DNA of 64,000 nt from Rhabditoides inermis (GCA_963966185.1 CAWZYM010000172.1:1097001-1161000); one strand, 5' to 3'; numbered from the stretch's first letter, positions 1-12,437 are shown. Made by a program: numbers and translations. Notes: generated by a model from the sequence alone, not told the origin.

Positions 1-280
1 CGACTCGCAATCCGACTCGCAATCCGACTCGCAATCCGACTCGCAATCCGACTCGCAATCCGACTCGCAATCCGACTCGCAATCCGACTCGCAATCCGAC
101 TCGCAATCCAACTCGCAACCCAACTCGCAATCCGACTCGCAATCCGACTCGCAATCCGACTCGCAATCGGACTCGCGATCCGACTCGCAATCCGACTCGC
201 AGTCCGACTCGCAATCCGACTCGCAATCCGACTCGCAATCCAACTCGCAATCCGACTCGCAATCCGACTCGCAATCCGAC

Positions 281-442
281 TTCAATTGCACCCATCGTCA
301 CAAAAATCAAAACTTTTGCCCAGAATCAAACTCGGGTCGTTTGAGTAGTAGACCAGCTCGCTAGCCATTCCGCCACACGTGCTTTCTTTTCGAATGATCA
401 TTTTAGAACATCCACCAGTTGATCGGTAAAATGACGAAAAAA
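281..442 (+). repeat. Satellite linker, reference copy
   Basis: First complete linker, anchor 419, used here as the reference for the family. In + order it holds TTCAATTGCACCCATCG, a short A-rich spacer that differs between classes, the reverse complement of a tRNA-like element (313-382), CACGTG (an E-box-type palindrome), a CTTTCTTTTCG stretch, the palindrome TGATCA, CATCCACCAGTTGATCGG, and a poly-A run ending in CTCGCAGTC. The edges are sharp and the flanking 12-mers are constant: GCAGTC opens every following tract. Stops in all three + frames cluster at about 340-363, which ends the open frames of the preceding tract. The linker encodes no protein that I recognise. Confidence 0.93.
313..382 (-). 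pseudogene. tRNA-derived Pol III-like element (reference copy)
   Basis: Read on the minus strand from 382. Seven nt (GCACGTG) precede an A box TGGCGGAATGG (375-365; one mismatch to TGGCNNAGTGG). A B-box-like AGTTTGATTCT follows (332-322; 7 of 10 fixed positions of GGTTCGANTCC). A-box start to B-box start is 43 nt, against about 44 in a standard tRNA. The T-arm pairs CCGAG with CTGGG (4 of 5) around loop TTTGATT. The acceptor ends pair only 3 of 7 plus one wobble, and the anticodon stem is poor. A T-run starts at 312, just where the tRNA-sized region ends, as a Pol III terminator would. The A and B boxes suggest tRNA ancestry; a functional tRNA is unlikely. It could be a transcribed Pol III small RNA, a SINE-like relic or a TFIIIC-binding site. 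About 86 further copies sit at anchor-106 to anchor-37. Confidence 0.6.
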
Positions 443-1332
443 CTCGCAGTCCGACTCGCAATCCAACTCGCAATCCGACTCGCAATCCAACTCGCATTCA
501 AACTCACAATCCAACTCGCAAACCGACTCGCAATCCGACTCGCAATCCAACTCGCAATCCGACTAGCAACCCAACTCGCAGTCAAACTCACAATCCAACT
601 CGCAATCCGACTCGCAATCCGACTCGCAATCCGACTCGCAATCCGACTCGCAATCCGACTCGCAATCCGACTCGCAATCCGACTCGCAATCCGACTCGCA
701 ATCCGACTCGCAATCCAACTCGCAACCCAACTCGCAATCCGACTCGCAATCCGACTCGCAATCCGACTCGCAATCGGACTCGCGATCCGACTCGCAATCC
801 GACTCGCAGTCCGACTCGCAATCCGACTCGCAATCCGACTCGCAATCCAACTCGCAATCCGACTCGCAATCCGACTCGCAATCCGACTCGCAATCCGACT
901 TCAATTGCACCCATCGTCACAAAAATCAAAACTTTTGCCCAGAATCAAACTCGGGTCGTTTGAGTAGTAGACCAGCTCGCTAGCCATTCCGCCACACGTG
1001 CTTTCTTTTCGAATGATCATTTTAGAACATCCACCAGTTGATCGGTAAAATGACGAAAAAACTCGCAGTCCGACTCGCAATCCAACTCGCAATCCGACTC
1101 GCAATCCAACTCGCATTCAAACTCACAATCCAACTCGCAAACCGACTCGCAATCCGACTCGCAATCCAACTCGCAATCCGACTAGCAACCCAACTCGCAG
1201 TCAAACTCACAATCCAACTCGCAATCCGACTCGCAATCCGACTCGCAATCCGACTCGCAATCCGACTCGCAATCCAACTCGCAATCCGACTCGCAATCCG
1301 ACTCGCAATCCAACTCGCAATCCGGCTCGCAA

Positions 1333-1525
1333 GATTGCGAGTCGGATTGCGCGAGTCGGATTGCGAGTCGGATTGCGAGTCGGATTGCGAGTTGGATTGC
1401 GAGTTGGATTGCGAGTCGGATTGCGAGTCGGATTGCGAGTCGGATTGCGAGTCGGTTTGCGAGTCGGTTTGCGAGTCGGACTGCGAGTTTTTTTTCGACA
1501 TTTCACCGATCAACTGGTGGATGTT
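1333..1525 (-). repeat. Inverted satellite segment, copy 1
   Basis: Within a + oriented tract, 193 bp read as the reverse complement of the array: GATTGCGAGTCG repeats, then a poly-T run, then the reversed linker end at 1,506-1,525. Reversed, the linker end reads TTGATCGGTGAAATGTCG, which occurs only in the GTGAAATGTCG linker class (3323, 6582, 8771, 12686, 14575). The doubled GCAAACC repeats and single CGCGCAATC variant best match the tract after anchor 6582 or 12686. No linker sequence containing the tRNA-like element is included. Confidence 0.9.
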
Positions 1526-1801
1526 ACTCGCAATCCGACTCGCAATCCGACTCGCAATCCGACTCGCAATCCAACTCGCAATCCAACTCGCAATCCGACT
1601 CGCAATCCGACTCGCAATCCGACTCGCAATCCGACTCGCAATCCGACTCGCAATCCGACTCGCAATCCGACTCGCAATCCGACTCGCAATCCGACTCGCA
1701 ATCCGACTCGCAATCCAACTCGCAACCCAACTCGCAATCCGACTCGCAATCCGACTCGCAATCCGACTCGCAATCCGACTCGCAATCCAACTCGCAATCC
1801 A

Positions 1802-1868
1802 ACGTGCTTTCTTTTCGGATGATCATTTTAGAACATCCACCAGTTGATCGGTAAAATGACGAAAAAAA
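1802..1868 (+). repeat. Truncated linker lacking the tRNA-like element, copy 1
   Basis: The 12-mer tract passes directly into ACGTGCTTTC, so the TTCAATTG part and the whole A-box/B-box region are missing. Only the anchor half of the linker (TTGATCGG at 1844) remains. Confidence 0.88.
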
Positions 1869-2505
1869 CTCGCAGTCCGACTCGCAATCCGACTCGCAAT
1901 CCGACTCGCAATCCGACTCGCAATCCGACTCGCAATCCGACTCGCAATCCAACTCGCATACCGACTCCCAATCCGACTTCAATTGCACCCATCGTAACAA
2001 AGAAACAAAACTTCTGCCTAGATTCAAACTCGGGTCGTTTGAGTAGTAGACCAGCTCGCTAGCCATTCCGCCACACGTGCTTTCTTTTCGAATGATCATT
2101 TTAGAACATCCACCAGTTGATCGGTAAAATGACGAAAAAACTCGCAGTCCGACTCGCAATCCAACTCGCAATCCGACTCGCAATCCAACTCGCATTCAAA
2201 CTCACAATCCAACTCGCAAACCGACTCGCAATCCGACTCGCAATCCAACTCGCAATCCGACTAGCAACCCAACTCGCAGTCAAACTCACAATCCAACTCG
2301 CAATCCGACTCGCAATCCAACTCGCAATCCGACTCTCAATCCGACTCGCAATCCGACTCGCAATCCGACTCGCAATCCGACTCGCAATCCGACTCGCAAT
2401 CCGACTCGCAATCCGACTCGCAATCCGACTCGCAATCCGACTCGCAATCCGACTCGCAATCCGACTCGCAATCCGACTCGCAATCCGACTCGCAATCCGA
2501 CTCGC

Positions 2506-2536
2506 ACACCTTGACCAGGTGGCGGTATGAGTTACT
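2506..2536 (+). other. Hairpin-forming filler replacing most of a linker, copy 1
   Basis: About 31 bp found nowhere in the common linker. It contains CACCTTGACCAGGTG (2,507-2,521), a 5-bp perfect stem with loop TGACC, then GCGGTATGAGTTACT, and joins the normal CAGTTGATCGG end (anchor 2540). The tRNA-like element is absent from this linker. The origin is unknown; it may be a relic of the sequence next to an old breakpoint. Confidence 0.85.
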
Positions 2537-5500
2537 CAGTTGATCGGTAAAATGACGAAAAAAAACTCGCAGTCCGACTCGCAATCCAACTCGCAATCCG
2601 ACTCGCAACCCAACTCGCATTCAAACTCGCAATCCAACTCGCAATCCGACTCGCAATCCAACTCGCAATCCGACTCGCAACCCAACTCGCATTCAAACTC
2701 GCAATCCAACTCGCAATCCGACTCGCAGTCCGACTCGCAGTCCGACTCGCAATCCGACTCGCAATCCAACTCGCAATTCAACTCGCAATCCAACTCGCAG
2801 TCCGACTCGCAATCCAACTCGCAATCCGACTCGCAATTCAACTCGCAATCCGACTCGCAATCCGACTCGCAATCCAACTCGCAATCCGACTCGCAATCCG
2901 ACTTCAATTGCACCCATCGTCACAAAAAAAACTTCTGCCTAGATTCAAACTCGGGTCGTTTGAGTAGTAGACCAGCTCGCTAGCTATTCCGCCACACGTG
3001 CTTTCTTTTCGGATGATCATTTTAGAACATCCACCAGTTGATCGGTAAAATGACGAAAAAAACTCGCAGTCCGACTCGCAATCCGACTCGCAATCCGACT
3101 CGCAATCCGACTCGCAATCCGACTCGCAATCCGACTCGCAATCCGACTCGCAATCCAACTCGCATACCGACTCCCAATCCGACTTCAATTGCACCCATCG
3201 TAACAAAGAAACAAAACTTCTGCCTAGATTCAAACTCGGGTCGTTTGAGTAGTAGACCAGCTCGCTAGCCATTCCGCCACACGTGCTTTCTTTTCGGATG
3301 ATCATTTTAGAACATCCACCAGTTGATCGGTGAAATGTCGAAAAAAAAACTCGCAGTCCGACTCGCAATCCAACTCGCAATCCGACTCGCAATCCAACTC
3401 GCAAACCGACTCGCTATCCGACTCGCAATCCGACTCGCGCAATCCGACTCGCGCAATCCGACTCGCAATCCGACTCGCAATCCGACTCGCAATCCGACTC
3501 GCAATCCAACTCGCAATCCAACTCGCAATCCGACTCGCAATCCGACTCGCAATCCGACTCGCGCAATCCGACTCGCAATCCGACTCGCAATCCGACTCGC
3601 AATCCAACTCGCAATCCAACTCGCAATCCGACTCGCAATCCGACTCGCAATCCAACTCGCAATCCGACTCGCAATCCAACTCGCAATCCAACTCGCAATC
3701 CGACTCGCAATCCGACTCGCAATCCGACTCGCGCAATCCGACTCGCAATCCGACTCGCAATCCGACTCGCAATCCGACTCGCAATCCGACTCGCAATCCA
3801 ACTCGCAATCCAACTCGCAATCCGACTCGCAATCCGACTCGCAATCCGACTCGCAATCCGACTCGCAATCCGACTCGCAATCCGACTCGCAATCCGACTC
3901 GCAATCCGACTCGCAATCCGACTCGCAATCCGACTCGCAATCCGACTCGCAATCCAACTCGCAACCCAACTCGCAATCCGACTCGCAATCCGACTCGCAA
4001 ACCGACTCGCAATCGGACTCGCGATCCGACTCGCAATCCGACTCGCAGTCCGACTCGCAATCCGACTCGCAATCCGACTCGCAATCCAACTCGCAATCCG
4101 ACTCGCAATCCGACTCGCAATCCGACTTCAATTGCACCCATCGTCACAAAAATCAAAACTTTTGCCCAGAATCAAACTCGGGTCGTTTGAGTAGTAGACC
4201 AGCTCGCTAGCCATTCCGCCACACGTGCTTTCTTTTCGAATGATCATTTTAGAACATCCACCAGTTGATCGGTAAAATGACGAAAAAACTCGCAGTCCGA
4301 CTCGCAATCCAACTCGCAATCCAACTCGCAATCCAACTCGCATTCAAACTCACAATCCAACTCGCAAACCGACTCGCAATCCGACTCGCAATCCAACTCG
4401 CAATCCGACTAGCAACCCAACTCGCAGTCAAACTCACAATCCAACTCGCAATCCGACTCGCAATCCGACTCGCAATCCGACTCGCAATCCGACTCGCAAT
4501 CCGACTCGCAATCCGACTCGCAATCCGACTCGCAATCCGACTCGCAATCCGACTCGCAATCCAACTCGCAACCCAACTCGCAATCCGACTCGCAATCCGA
4601 CTCGCAATCCGACTCGCAATCGGACTCGCGATCCGACTCGCAATCCGACTCGCAGTCCGACTCGCAATCCGACTCGCAATCCGACTCGCAATCCAACTCG
4701 CAATCCGACTCGCAATCCGACTCGCAATCCGACTTCAATTGCACCCATCGTCACAAAAATCAAAACTTTTGCCCAGAATCAAACTCGGGTCGTTTGAGTA
4801 GTAGACCAGCTCGCTAGCCATTCCGCCACACGTGCTTTCTTTTCGAATGATCATTTTAGAACATCCACCAGTTGATCGGTAAAATGACGAAAAAACTCGC
4901 AGTCCGACTCGCAATCCAACTCGCAATCCGACTCGCAATCCAACTCGCATTCAAACTCACAATCCAACTCGCAAACCGACTCGCAATCCGACTCGCAATC
5001 CAACTCGCAATCCGACTAGCAACCCAACTCGCAGTCAAACTCACAATCCAACTCGCAATCCGACTCGCAATCCGACTCGCAATCCGACTCGCAATCCGAC
5101 TCGCAATCCGACTCGCAATCCGACTCGCAATCCGACTCGCAATCCGACTCGCAATCCGACTCGCAATCCAACTCGCAACCCAACTCGCAATCCGACTCGC
5201 AATCCGACTCGCAATCCGACTCGCAATCGGACTCGCGATCCGACTCGCAATCCGACTCGCAGTCCGACTCGCAATCCGACTCGCAATCCGACTCGCAATC
5301 CAACTCGCAATCCGACTCGCAATCCGACTCGCAATCCGACTCGCAATCCGACTTCAATTGCACCCATCGTCACAAAAATCAAAACTTTTGCCCAGAATCA
5401 AACTCGGGTCGTTTGAGTAGTAGACCAGCTCGCTAGCCATTCCGCCACACGTGCTTTCTTTTCGAATGATCATTTTAGAACATCCACCAGTTGATCGGTA

Positions 5501-5785
5501 AAATGACGAAAAAACTCGCAGTCCGACTCGCAATCCAACTCGCAATCCGACTCGCAATCCAACTCGCATTCAAACTCACAATCCAACTCGCAAACCGACT
5601 CGCAATCCGACTCGCAATCCAACTCGCAATCCGACTAGCAACCCAACTCGCAGTCAAACTCACAATCCAACTCGCAATCCGACTCGCAATCCGACTCGCA
5701 ATCCGACTCGCAATCCGACTCGCAATCCAACTCGCAATCCGACTCGCAATCCGACTCGCAATCCAACTCGCAATCCGGCTCGCAA

Positions 5786-5978
5786 GATTGCGAGTCGGAT
5801 TGCGCGAGTCGGATTGCGAGTCGGATTGCGAGTCGGATTGCGAGTTGGATTGCGAGTTGGATTGCGAGTCGGATTGCGAGTCGGATTGCGAGTCGGATTG
5901 CGAGTCGGTTTGCGAGTCGGTTTGCGAGTCGGACTGCGAGTTTTTTTTCGACATTTCACCGATCAACTGGTGGATGTT
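5786..5978 (-). repeat. Inverted satellite segment, copy 2
   Basis: Same 193-bp inversion as in A1, at an offset of 4,453. The breakpoints are identical (GGCTCGCAA before, ACTCGCAATCC after), so it was copied with the superunit and did not arise independently. Confidence 0.9.
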
Positions 5979-6266
5979 ACTCGCAATCCGACTCGCAATC
6001 CGACTCGCAATCCGACTCGCAATCCAACTCGCAATCCAACTCGCAATCCGACTCGCAATCCGACTCGCAATCCGACTCGCAATCCGACTCGCAATCCGAC
6101 TCGCAATCCGACTCGCAATCCGACTCGCAATCCGACTCGCAATCCGACTCGCAATCCGACTCGCAATCCGACTCGCAATCCAACTCGCAACCCAACTCGC
6201 AATCCGACTCGCAATCCGACTCGCAATCCGACTCGCAATCCGACTCGCAATCCAACTCGCAATCCA

Positions 6267-6333
6267 ACGTGCTTTCTTTTCGGATGATCATTTTAGAACA
6301 TCCACCAGTTGATCGGTAAAATGACGAAAAAAA
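6267..6333 (+). repeat. Truncated linker, copy 2
   Basis: Same truncation in superunit A2 (anchor 6309), with the same junction at ACGTGC. Confidence 0.88.
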
Positions 6334-7965
6334 CTCGCAGTCCGACTCGCAATCCGACTCGCAATCCGACTCGCAATCCGACTCGCAATCCGACTCGCAA
6401 TCCGACTCGCAATCCAACTCGCATACCGACTCCCAATCCGACTTCAATTGCACCCATCGTAACAAAGAAACAAAACTTCTGCCTAGATTCAAACTCGGGT
6501 CGTTTGAGTAGTAGACCAGCTCGCTAGCCATTCCGCCACACGTGCTTTCTTTTCGGATGATCATTTTAGAACATCCACCAGTTGATCGGTGAAATGTCGA
6601 AAAAAAACTCGCAGTCCGACTCGCAATCCAACTCGCAATCCGACTCGCAATCCAACTCGCAATCCGACTCGCAACCCAACTCGCATACAAACTCGCAATC
6701 CAACTCGCAAACCGACTCGCAATCCGACTCGCAATCCAACTCGCAATCCGACTCGCAATCCGACTCGCAAACCGACTCGCAAACCGACTCGCAATCCGAC
6801 TCGCAATCCGACTCGCAATCCGACTCGCAATCCAACTCGCAATCCAACTCGCAATCCGACTCGCAATCCGACTCGCAATCCGACTCGCGCAATCCGACTC
6901 GCAATCCGACTCGCAATCCGACTCGCAATCCGACTCGCAATCCGACTCGCAATCCAACTCGCAATCCAACTCGCAATCCAACTCGCAATCCGACTCGCGA
7001 TCCGACTCGCAATCCGACTCGCAGTCCGACTCGCAATCCGACTCGCAATCCGACTCGCAATCCAACTCGCAATCCGACTCGCAATCCGACTCGCAATCCG
7101 ACTTCAATTGCACCCATCGTCACAAAAATCAAAACTTTTGCCCAGAATCAAACTCGGGTCGTTTGAGTAGTAGACCAGCTCGCTAGCCATTCCGCCACAC
7201 GTGCTTTCTTTTCGAATGATCATTTTAGAACATCCACCAGTTGATCGGTAAAATGACGAAAAAACTCGCAGTCCGACTCGCAATCCAACTCGCAATCCGA
7301 CTCGCAATCCAACTCGCATTCAAACTCACAATCCAACTCGCAAACCGACTCGCAATCCGACTCGCAATCCAACTCGCAATCCGACTAGCAACCCAACTCG
7401 CAGTCAAACTCACAATCCAACTCGCAATCCGACTCGCAATCCAACTCGCAATCCGACTCTCAATCCGACTCGCAATCCGACTCGCAATCCGACTCGCAAT
7501 CCGACTCGCAATCCGACTCGCAATCCGACTCGCAATCCGACTCGCAATCCGACTCGCAATCCGACTCGCAATCCGACTCGCAATCCGACTCGCAATCCGA
7601 CTCGCAATCCGACTCGCAATCCGACTCGCAATCCGACTCGCAATCCGACTCGCAATCCGACTCGCAATCCGACTCGCAATCCGACTCGCAATCCGACTCG
7701 CAATCCGACTCGCAATCCGACTAGCAACCCAACTCGCAGTCAAACTCACAATCCAACTCGCAATCCGACTCGCAATCCAACTCGCAATCCGACTCGCAAT
7801 CCGACTCGCAATCCGACTCGCAATCCGACTCGCAATCCGACTCGCAATCCGACTCGCAATCCGACTCGCAATCCGACTCGCAATCCGACTCGCAATCCGA
7901 CTCGCAATCCGACTCGCAATCCGACTCGCAATCCGACTCGCAATCCGACTCGCAATCCGACTCGC

Positions 7966-7996
7966 ACACCTTGACCAGGTGGCGGTATGAGTTACT
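7966..7996 (+). other. Hairpin-forming filler, copy 2
   Basis: Identical filler in superunit A2, in front of anchor 8000. Confidence 0.85.
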
Positions 7997-10900
7997 CAGT
8001 TGATCGGTAAAATGACGAAAAAAAACTCGCAGTCCGACTCGCAATCCAACTCGCAATCCGACTCGCAACCCAACTCGCATTCAAACTCGCAATCCAACTC
8101 GCAATCCGACTCGCAATCCAACTCGCAATCCGACTCGCAACCCAACTCACATTCAAACTCGCAATCCAACTCGCAATCCGACTCGCAGTCCGACTCGCAG
8201 TCCGACTCGCAATCCGACTCGCAATCCAACTCGCAATTCAACTCGCAATCCAACTCGCAGTCCGACTCGCAATCCAACTCGCTATCCGACTCGCAATTCA
8301 ACTCGCAATCCGACTCGCAATCCGACTCGCAATCCAACTCGCAATCCGACTCGCAATCCGACTTCAATTGCACCCATCGTCACAAAAAAAACTTCTGCCT
8401 AGATTCAAACTCGGGTCGTTTGAGTAGTAGACCAGCTCGCTAGCTATTCCGCCACACGTGCTTTCTTTTCGGATGATCATTTTAGAACATCCACCAGTTG
8501 ATCGGTAAAATGACGAAAAAAACTCGCAGTCCGACTCGCAATCCGACTCGCAATCCGACTCGCAATCCGACTCGCAATCCGACTCGCAATCCGACTCGCA
8601 ATCCAACTCGCATACCGACTCCCAATCCGACTTCAATTGCACCCATCGTAACAAAGAAACAAAACTTCTGCCTAGATTCAAACTCGGGTCGTTTGAGTAG
8701 TAGACCAGCTCGCTAGCCATTCCGCCACACGTGCTTTCTTTTCGGATGATCATTTTAGAACATCCACCAGTTGATCGGTGAAATGTCGAAAAAAAAACTC
8801 GCAGTCCGACTCGCAATCCAACTCGCAATCCGACTCGCAATCCAACTCGCAAACCGACTCGCTATCCGACTCGCAATCCGACTCGCGCAATCCGACTCGC
8901 GCAATCCGACTCGCAATCCGACTCGCAATCCGACTCGCAATCCAACTCGCAATCCAACTCGCAATCCGACTCGCAATCCGACTCGCAATCCGACTCGCAA
9001 TCCGACTCGCGCAATCCGACTCGCAATCCGACTCGCAATCCAACTCGCAATCCGACTCGCAATCCAACTCGCAATCCAACTCGCAATCCGACTCGCAATC
9101 CGACTCGCAATCCGACTCGCGCAATCCGACTCGCAATCCGACTCGCAATCCGACTCGCAATCCGACTCGCAATCCGACTCGCAATCCGACTCGCAATCCA
9201 ACTCGCAATCCAACTCGCAATCCGACTCGCAATCCGACTCGCAATCCGACTCGCAATCCGACTCGCAATCCGACTCGCAATCCGACTCGCAATCCGACTC
9301 GCAATCCGACTCGCAATCCGACTCGCAATCCGACTCGCAATCCAACTCGCAACCCAACTCGCAATCCGACTCGCAATCCGACTCGCAAACCGACTCGCAA
9401 TCGGACTCGCGATCCGACTCGCAATCCGACTCGCAGTCCGACTCGCAATCCGACTCGCAATCCGACTCGCAATCCAACTCGCAATCCGACTCGCAATCCG
9501 ACTCGCAATCCGACTTCAATTGCACCCATCGTCACAAAAATCAAAACTTTTGCCCAGAATCAAACTCGGGTCGTTTGAGTAGTAGACCAGCTCGCTAGCC
9601 ATTCCGCCACACGTGCTTTCTTTTCGAATGATCATTTTAGAACATCCACCAGTTGATCGGTAAAATGACGAAAAAACTCGCAGTCCGACTCGCAATCCAA
9701 CTCGCAATCCGACTCGCAAACCAACTCGCATTCAAACTCACAATCCAACTCGCAAACCGACTCGCAATCCGACTCGCAATCCAACTCGCAATCCGACTAG
9801 CAACCCAACTCGCAGTCAAACTCACAATCCAACTCGCAATCCGACTCGCAATCCGACTCGCAATCCGACTCGCAATCCAACTCGCAATCCGACTCGCAAT
9901 CCGACTCGCAATCCAACTCGCAATCCGGCTCGCAATCCAACTCGCAATCCAACTCGCAATCCGACTCGCAACCCAACTCGCATTCAAACTCGCAATCCAA
10001 CTCGCAATCCGACTCGCAATCCGACTCGCAATTCGACTCGCAATCCGACTCGCAATTCGACTCGCAATCCGACTCGCTATCCGACTCGCAATCCAACTCG
10101 CATACCGACTCCCAATCCGACTTCAATCGCACCCATCGTCTCAAAAAAACAAAACTTCTGCCTAGATTCAAACTCGGGTCGTTTGAGTAGTAGACCAGCT
10201 CGCTAGCCATTCCGCCACACGTGATTTCTTTTCGAATGATCATTTTAGAACATCCACCAGTTGATCGGTAAAATGACGAAAAAACTCGCAGTCCGACTCG
10301 CAATCCAACTCGCAATCCGACTGGCAACCCAACTCGCATTCAAACTCACAATCCAACTCGCAATCCGACTCGCAATCCGACTCGCAATCCAACTCGCAAT
10401 CCGACTCGCAACCCAACTCGCAGTCAAACTCACAATCCAACTCGCAATCCGACTCGCAATCCGACTCGCAATCCGGCTCGCAATCCAACTCGCAATCCAA
10501 CTCGCAATCCGACTCGCAACCCAACTCGCAATCCGACTCGCAATCCGACTCGCAATCCGACTCGCAATCCGACTCGCAATCCGACTCGCAATCCGACTCG
10601 CAATCCGACTCGCAATCCGACTCGCAATCCGACTCGCAATCCGACTCGCAATCCGACTCGCAATCCAACTCGCAACCCAACTCGCAATCCGACTCGCAAT
10701 CCGACTCGCAATCCGACTCGCAATCGGACTCGCGATCCGACTCGCAATCCGACTCGCAGTCCGACTCGCAATCCGACTCGCAATCCGACTCGCAATCCAA
10801 CTCGCAATCCGACTCGCAATCCGACTCGCAATCCGACTTCAATTGCACCCATCGTCACAAAAATCAAAACTTTTGCCCAGAATCAAACTCGGGTCGTTTG

Positions 10901-11889
10901 AGTAGTAGACCAGCTCGCTAGCCATTCCGCCACACGTGCTTTCTTTTCGAATGATCATTTTAGAACATCCACCAGTTGATCGGTAAAATGACGAAAAAAC
11001 TCGCAGTCCGACTCGCAATCCAACTCGCAATCCGACTCGCAATCCAACTCGCATTCAAACTCACAATCCAACTCGCAAACCGACTCGCAATCCGACTCGC
11101 AATCCAACTCGCAATCCGACTAGCAACCCAACTCGCAGTCAAACTCACAATCCAACTCGCAATCCGACTCGCAATCCGACTCGCAATCCGACTCGCAATC
11201 CGACTCGCAATCCGACTCGCAATCCGACTCGCAATCCGACTCGCAATCCGACTCGCAATCCGACTCGCAATCCAACTCGCAACCCAACTCGCAATCCGAC
11301 TCGCAATCCGACTCGCAATCCGACTCGCAATCGGACTCGCGATCCGACTCGCAATCCGACTCGCAGTCCGACTCGCAATCCGACTCGCAATCCGACTCGC
11401 AATCCAACTCGCAATCCGACTCGCAATCCGACTCGCAATCCGACTCGCAATCCGACTTCAATTGCACCCATCGTCACAAAAATCAAAACTTTTGCCCAGA
11501 ATCAAACTCGGGTCGTTTGAGTAGTAGACCAGCTCGCTAGCCATTCCGCCACACGTGCTTTCTTTTCGAATGATCATTTTAGAACATCCACCAGTTGATC
11601 GGTAAAATGACGAAAAAACTCGCAGTCCGACTCGCAATCCAACTCGCAATCCGACTCGCAATCCAACTCGCATTCAAACTCACAATCCAACTCGCAAACC
11701 GACTCGCAATCCGACTCGCAATCCAACTCGCAATCCGACTAGCAACCCAACTCGCAGTCAAACTCACAATCCAACTCGCAATCCGACTCGCAATCCGACT
11801 CGCAATCCGACTCGCAATCCGACTCGCAATCCAACTCGCAATCCGACTCGCAATCCGACTCGCAATCCAACTCGCAATCCGGCTCGCAA

Positions 11890-12082
11890 GATTGCGAGTC
11901 GGATTGCGCGAGTCGGATTGCGAGTCGGATTGCGAGTCGGATTGCGAGTTGGATTGCGAGTTGGATTGCGAGTCGGATTGCGAGTCGGATTGCGAGTCGG
12001 ATTGCGAGTCGGTTTGCGAGTCGGTTTGCGAGTCGGACTGCGAGTTTTTTTTCGACATTTCACCGATCAACTGGTGGATGTT
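11890..12082 (-). repeat. Inverted satellite segment, copy 3
   Basis: Third copy, 6,104 bp after copy 2, with the same breakpoints. The + tract resumes at 12,083. Confidence 0.9.
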
Positions 12083-12370
12083 ACTCGCAATCCGACTCGC
12101 AATCCGACTCGCAATCCGACTCGCAATCCAACTCGCAATCCAACTCGCAATCCGACTCGCAATCCGACTCGCAATCCGACTCGCAATCCGACTCGCAATC
12201 CGACTCGCAATCCGACTCGCAATCCGACTCGCAATCCGACTCGCAATCCGACTCGCAATCCGACTCGCAATCCGACTCGCAATCCAACTCGCAACCCAAC
12301 TCGCAATCCGACTCGCAATCCGACTCGCAATCCGACTCGCAATCCGACTCGCAATCCAACTCGCAATCCA

Positions 12371-12437
12371 ACGTGCTTTCTTTTCGGATGATCATTTTAG
12401 AACATCCACCAGTTGATCGGTAAAATGACGAAAAAAA
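12371..12437 (+). repeat. Truncated linker, copy 3
   Basis: Same truncation in superunit A3 (anchor 12413), 6,104 bp after copy 2. Confidence 0.88.

Larger units (their letters stand above)
281..4733 (+). repeat. Superunit A1 of the left array
   Basis: First of three tandem superunits. Anchors: 419, 1038, 1844 (truncated linker), 2117, 2540 (hairpin filler), 3038, 3323 (GTGAAATGTCG variant), 4265. It aligns in order with A2 at an offset of 4,453 (419 to 4872, 1038 to 5491), then 4,465 after one extra 12-mer in A2. It lacks the unit that A2 and A3 carry at anchors 6582 and 12686, so truncated unit 1844 is followed directly by 2117. All its linkers belong to the TTGATCGG class. Confidence 0.85.
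4734..10837 (+). repeat. Superunit A2 of the left array
   Basis: Second superunit, about 6.1 kb. Anchors: 4872, 5491, 6309 (truncated), 6582 (GTGAAATGTCG), 7241, 8000 (hairpin filler), 8498, 8771 (GTGAAATGTCG), 9653, 10261. The offset to A3 is exactly 6,104 from 4872 through 7241. It then falls to 5,792 because the tract after 7241 is 312 bp (26 x 12) longer here than in A3. That tract contains the CGACTAGCAACCC marker twice (about 7,383 and 7,719) where A1 and A3 have it once. Confidence 0.85.

Noticed and set aside
313..382. Functional tRNA gene
   Set aside because: The A/B boxes and T-arm are recognisable, but the acceptor stem pairs at only 3-4 of 7 positions and the anticodon stem is mostly unpaired. 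No anticodon can be assigned safely.
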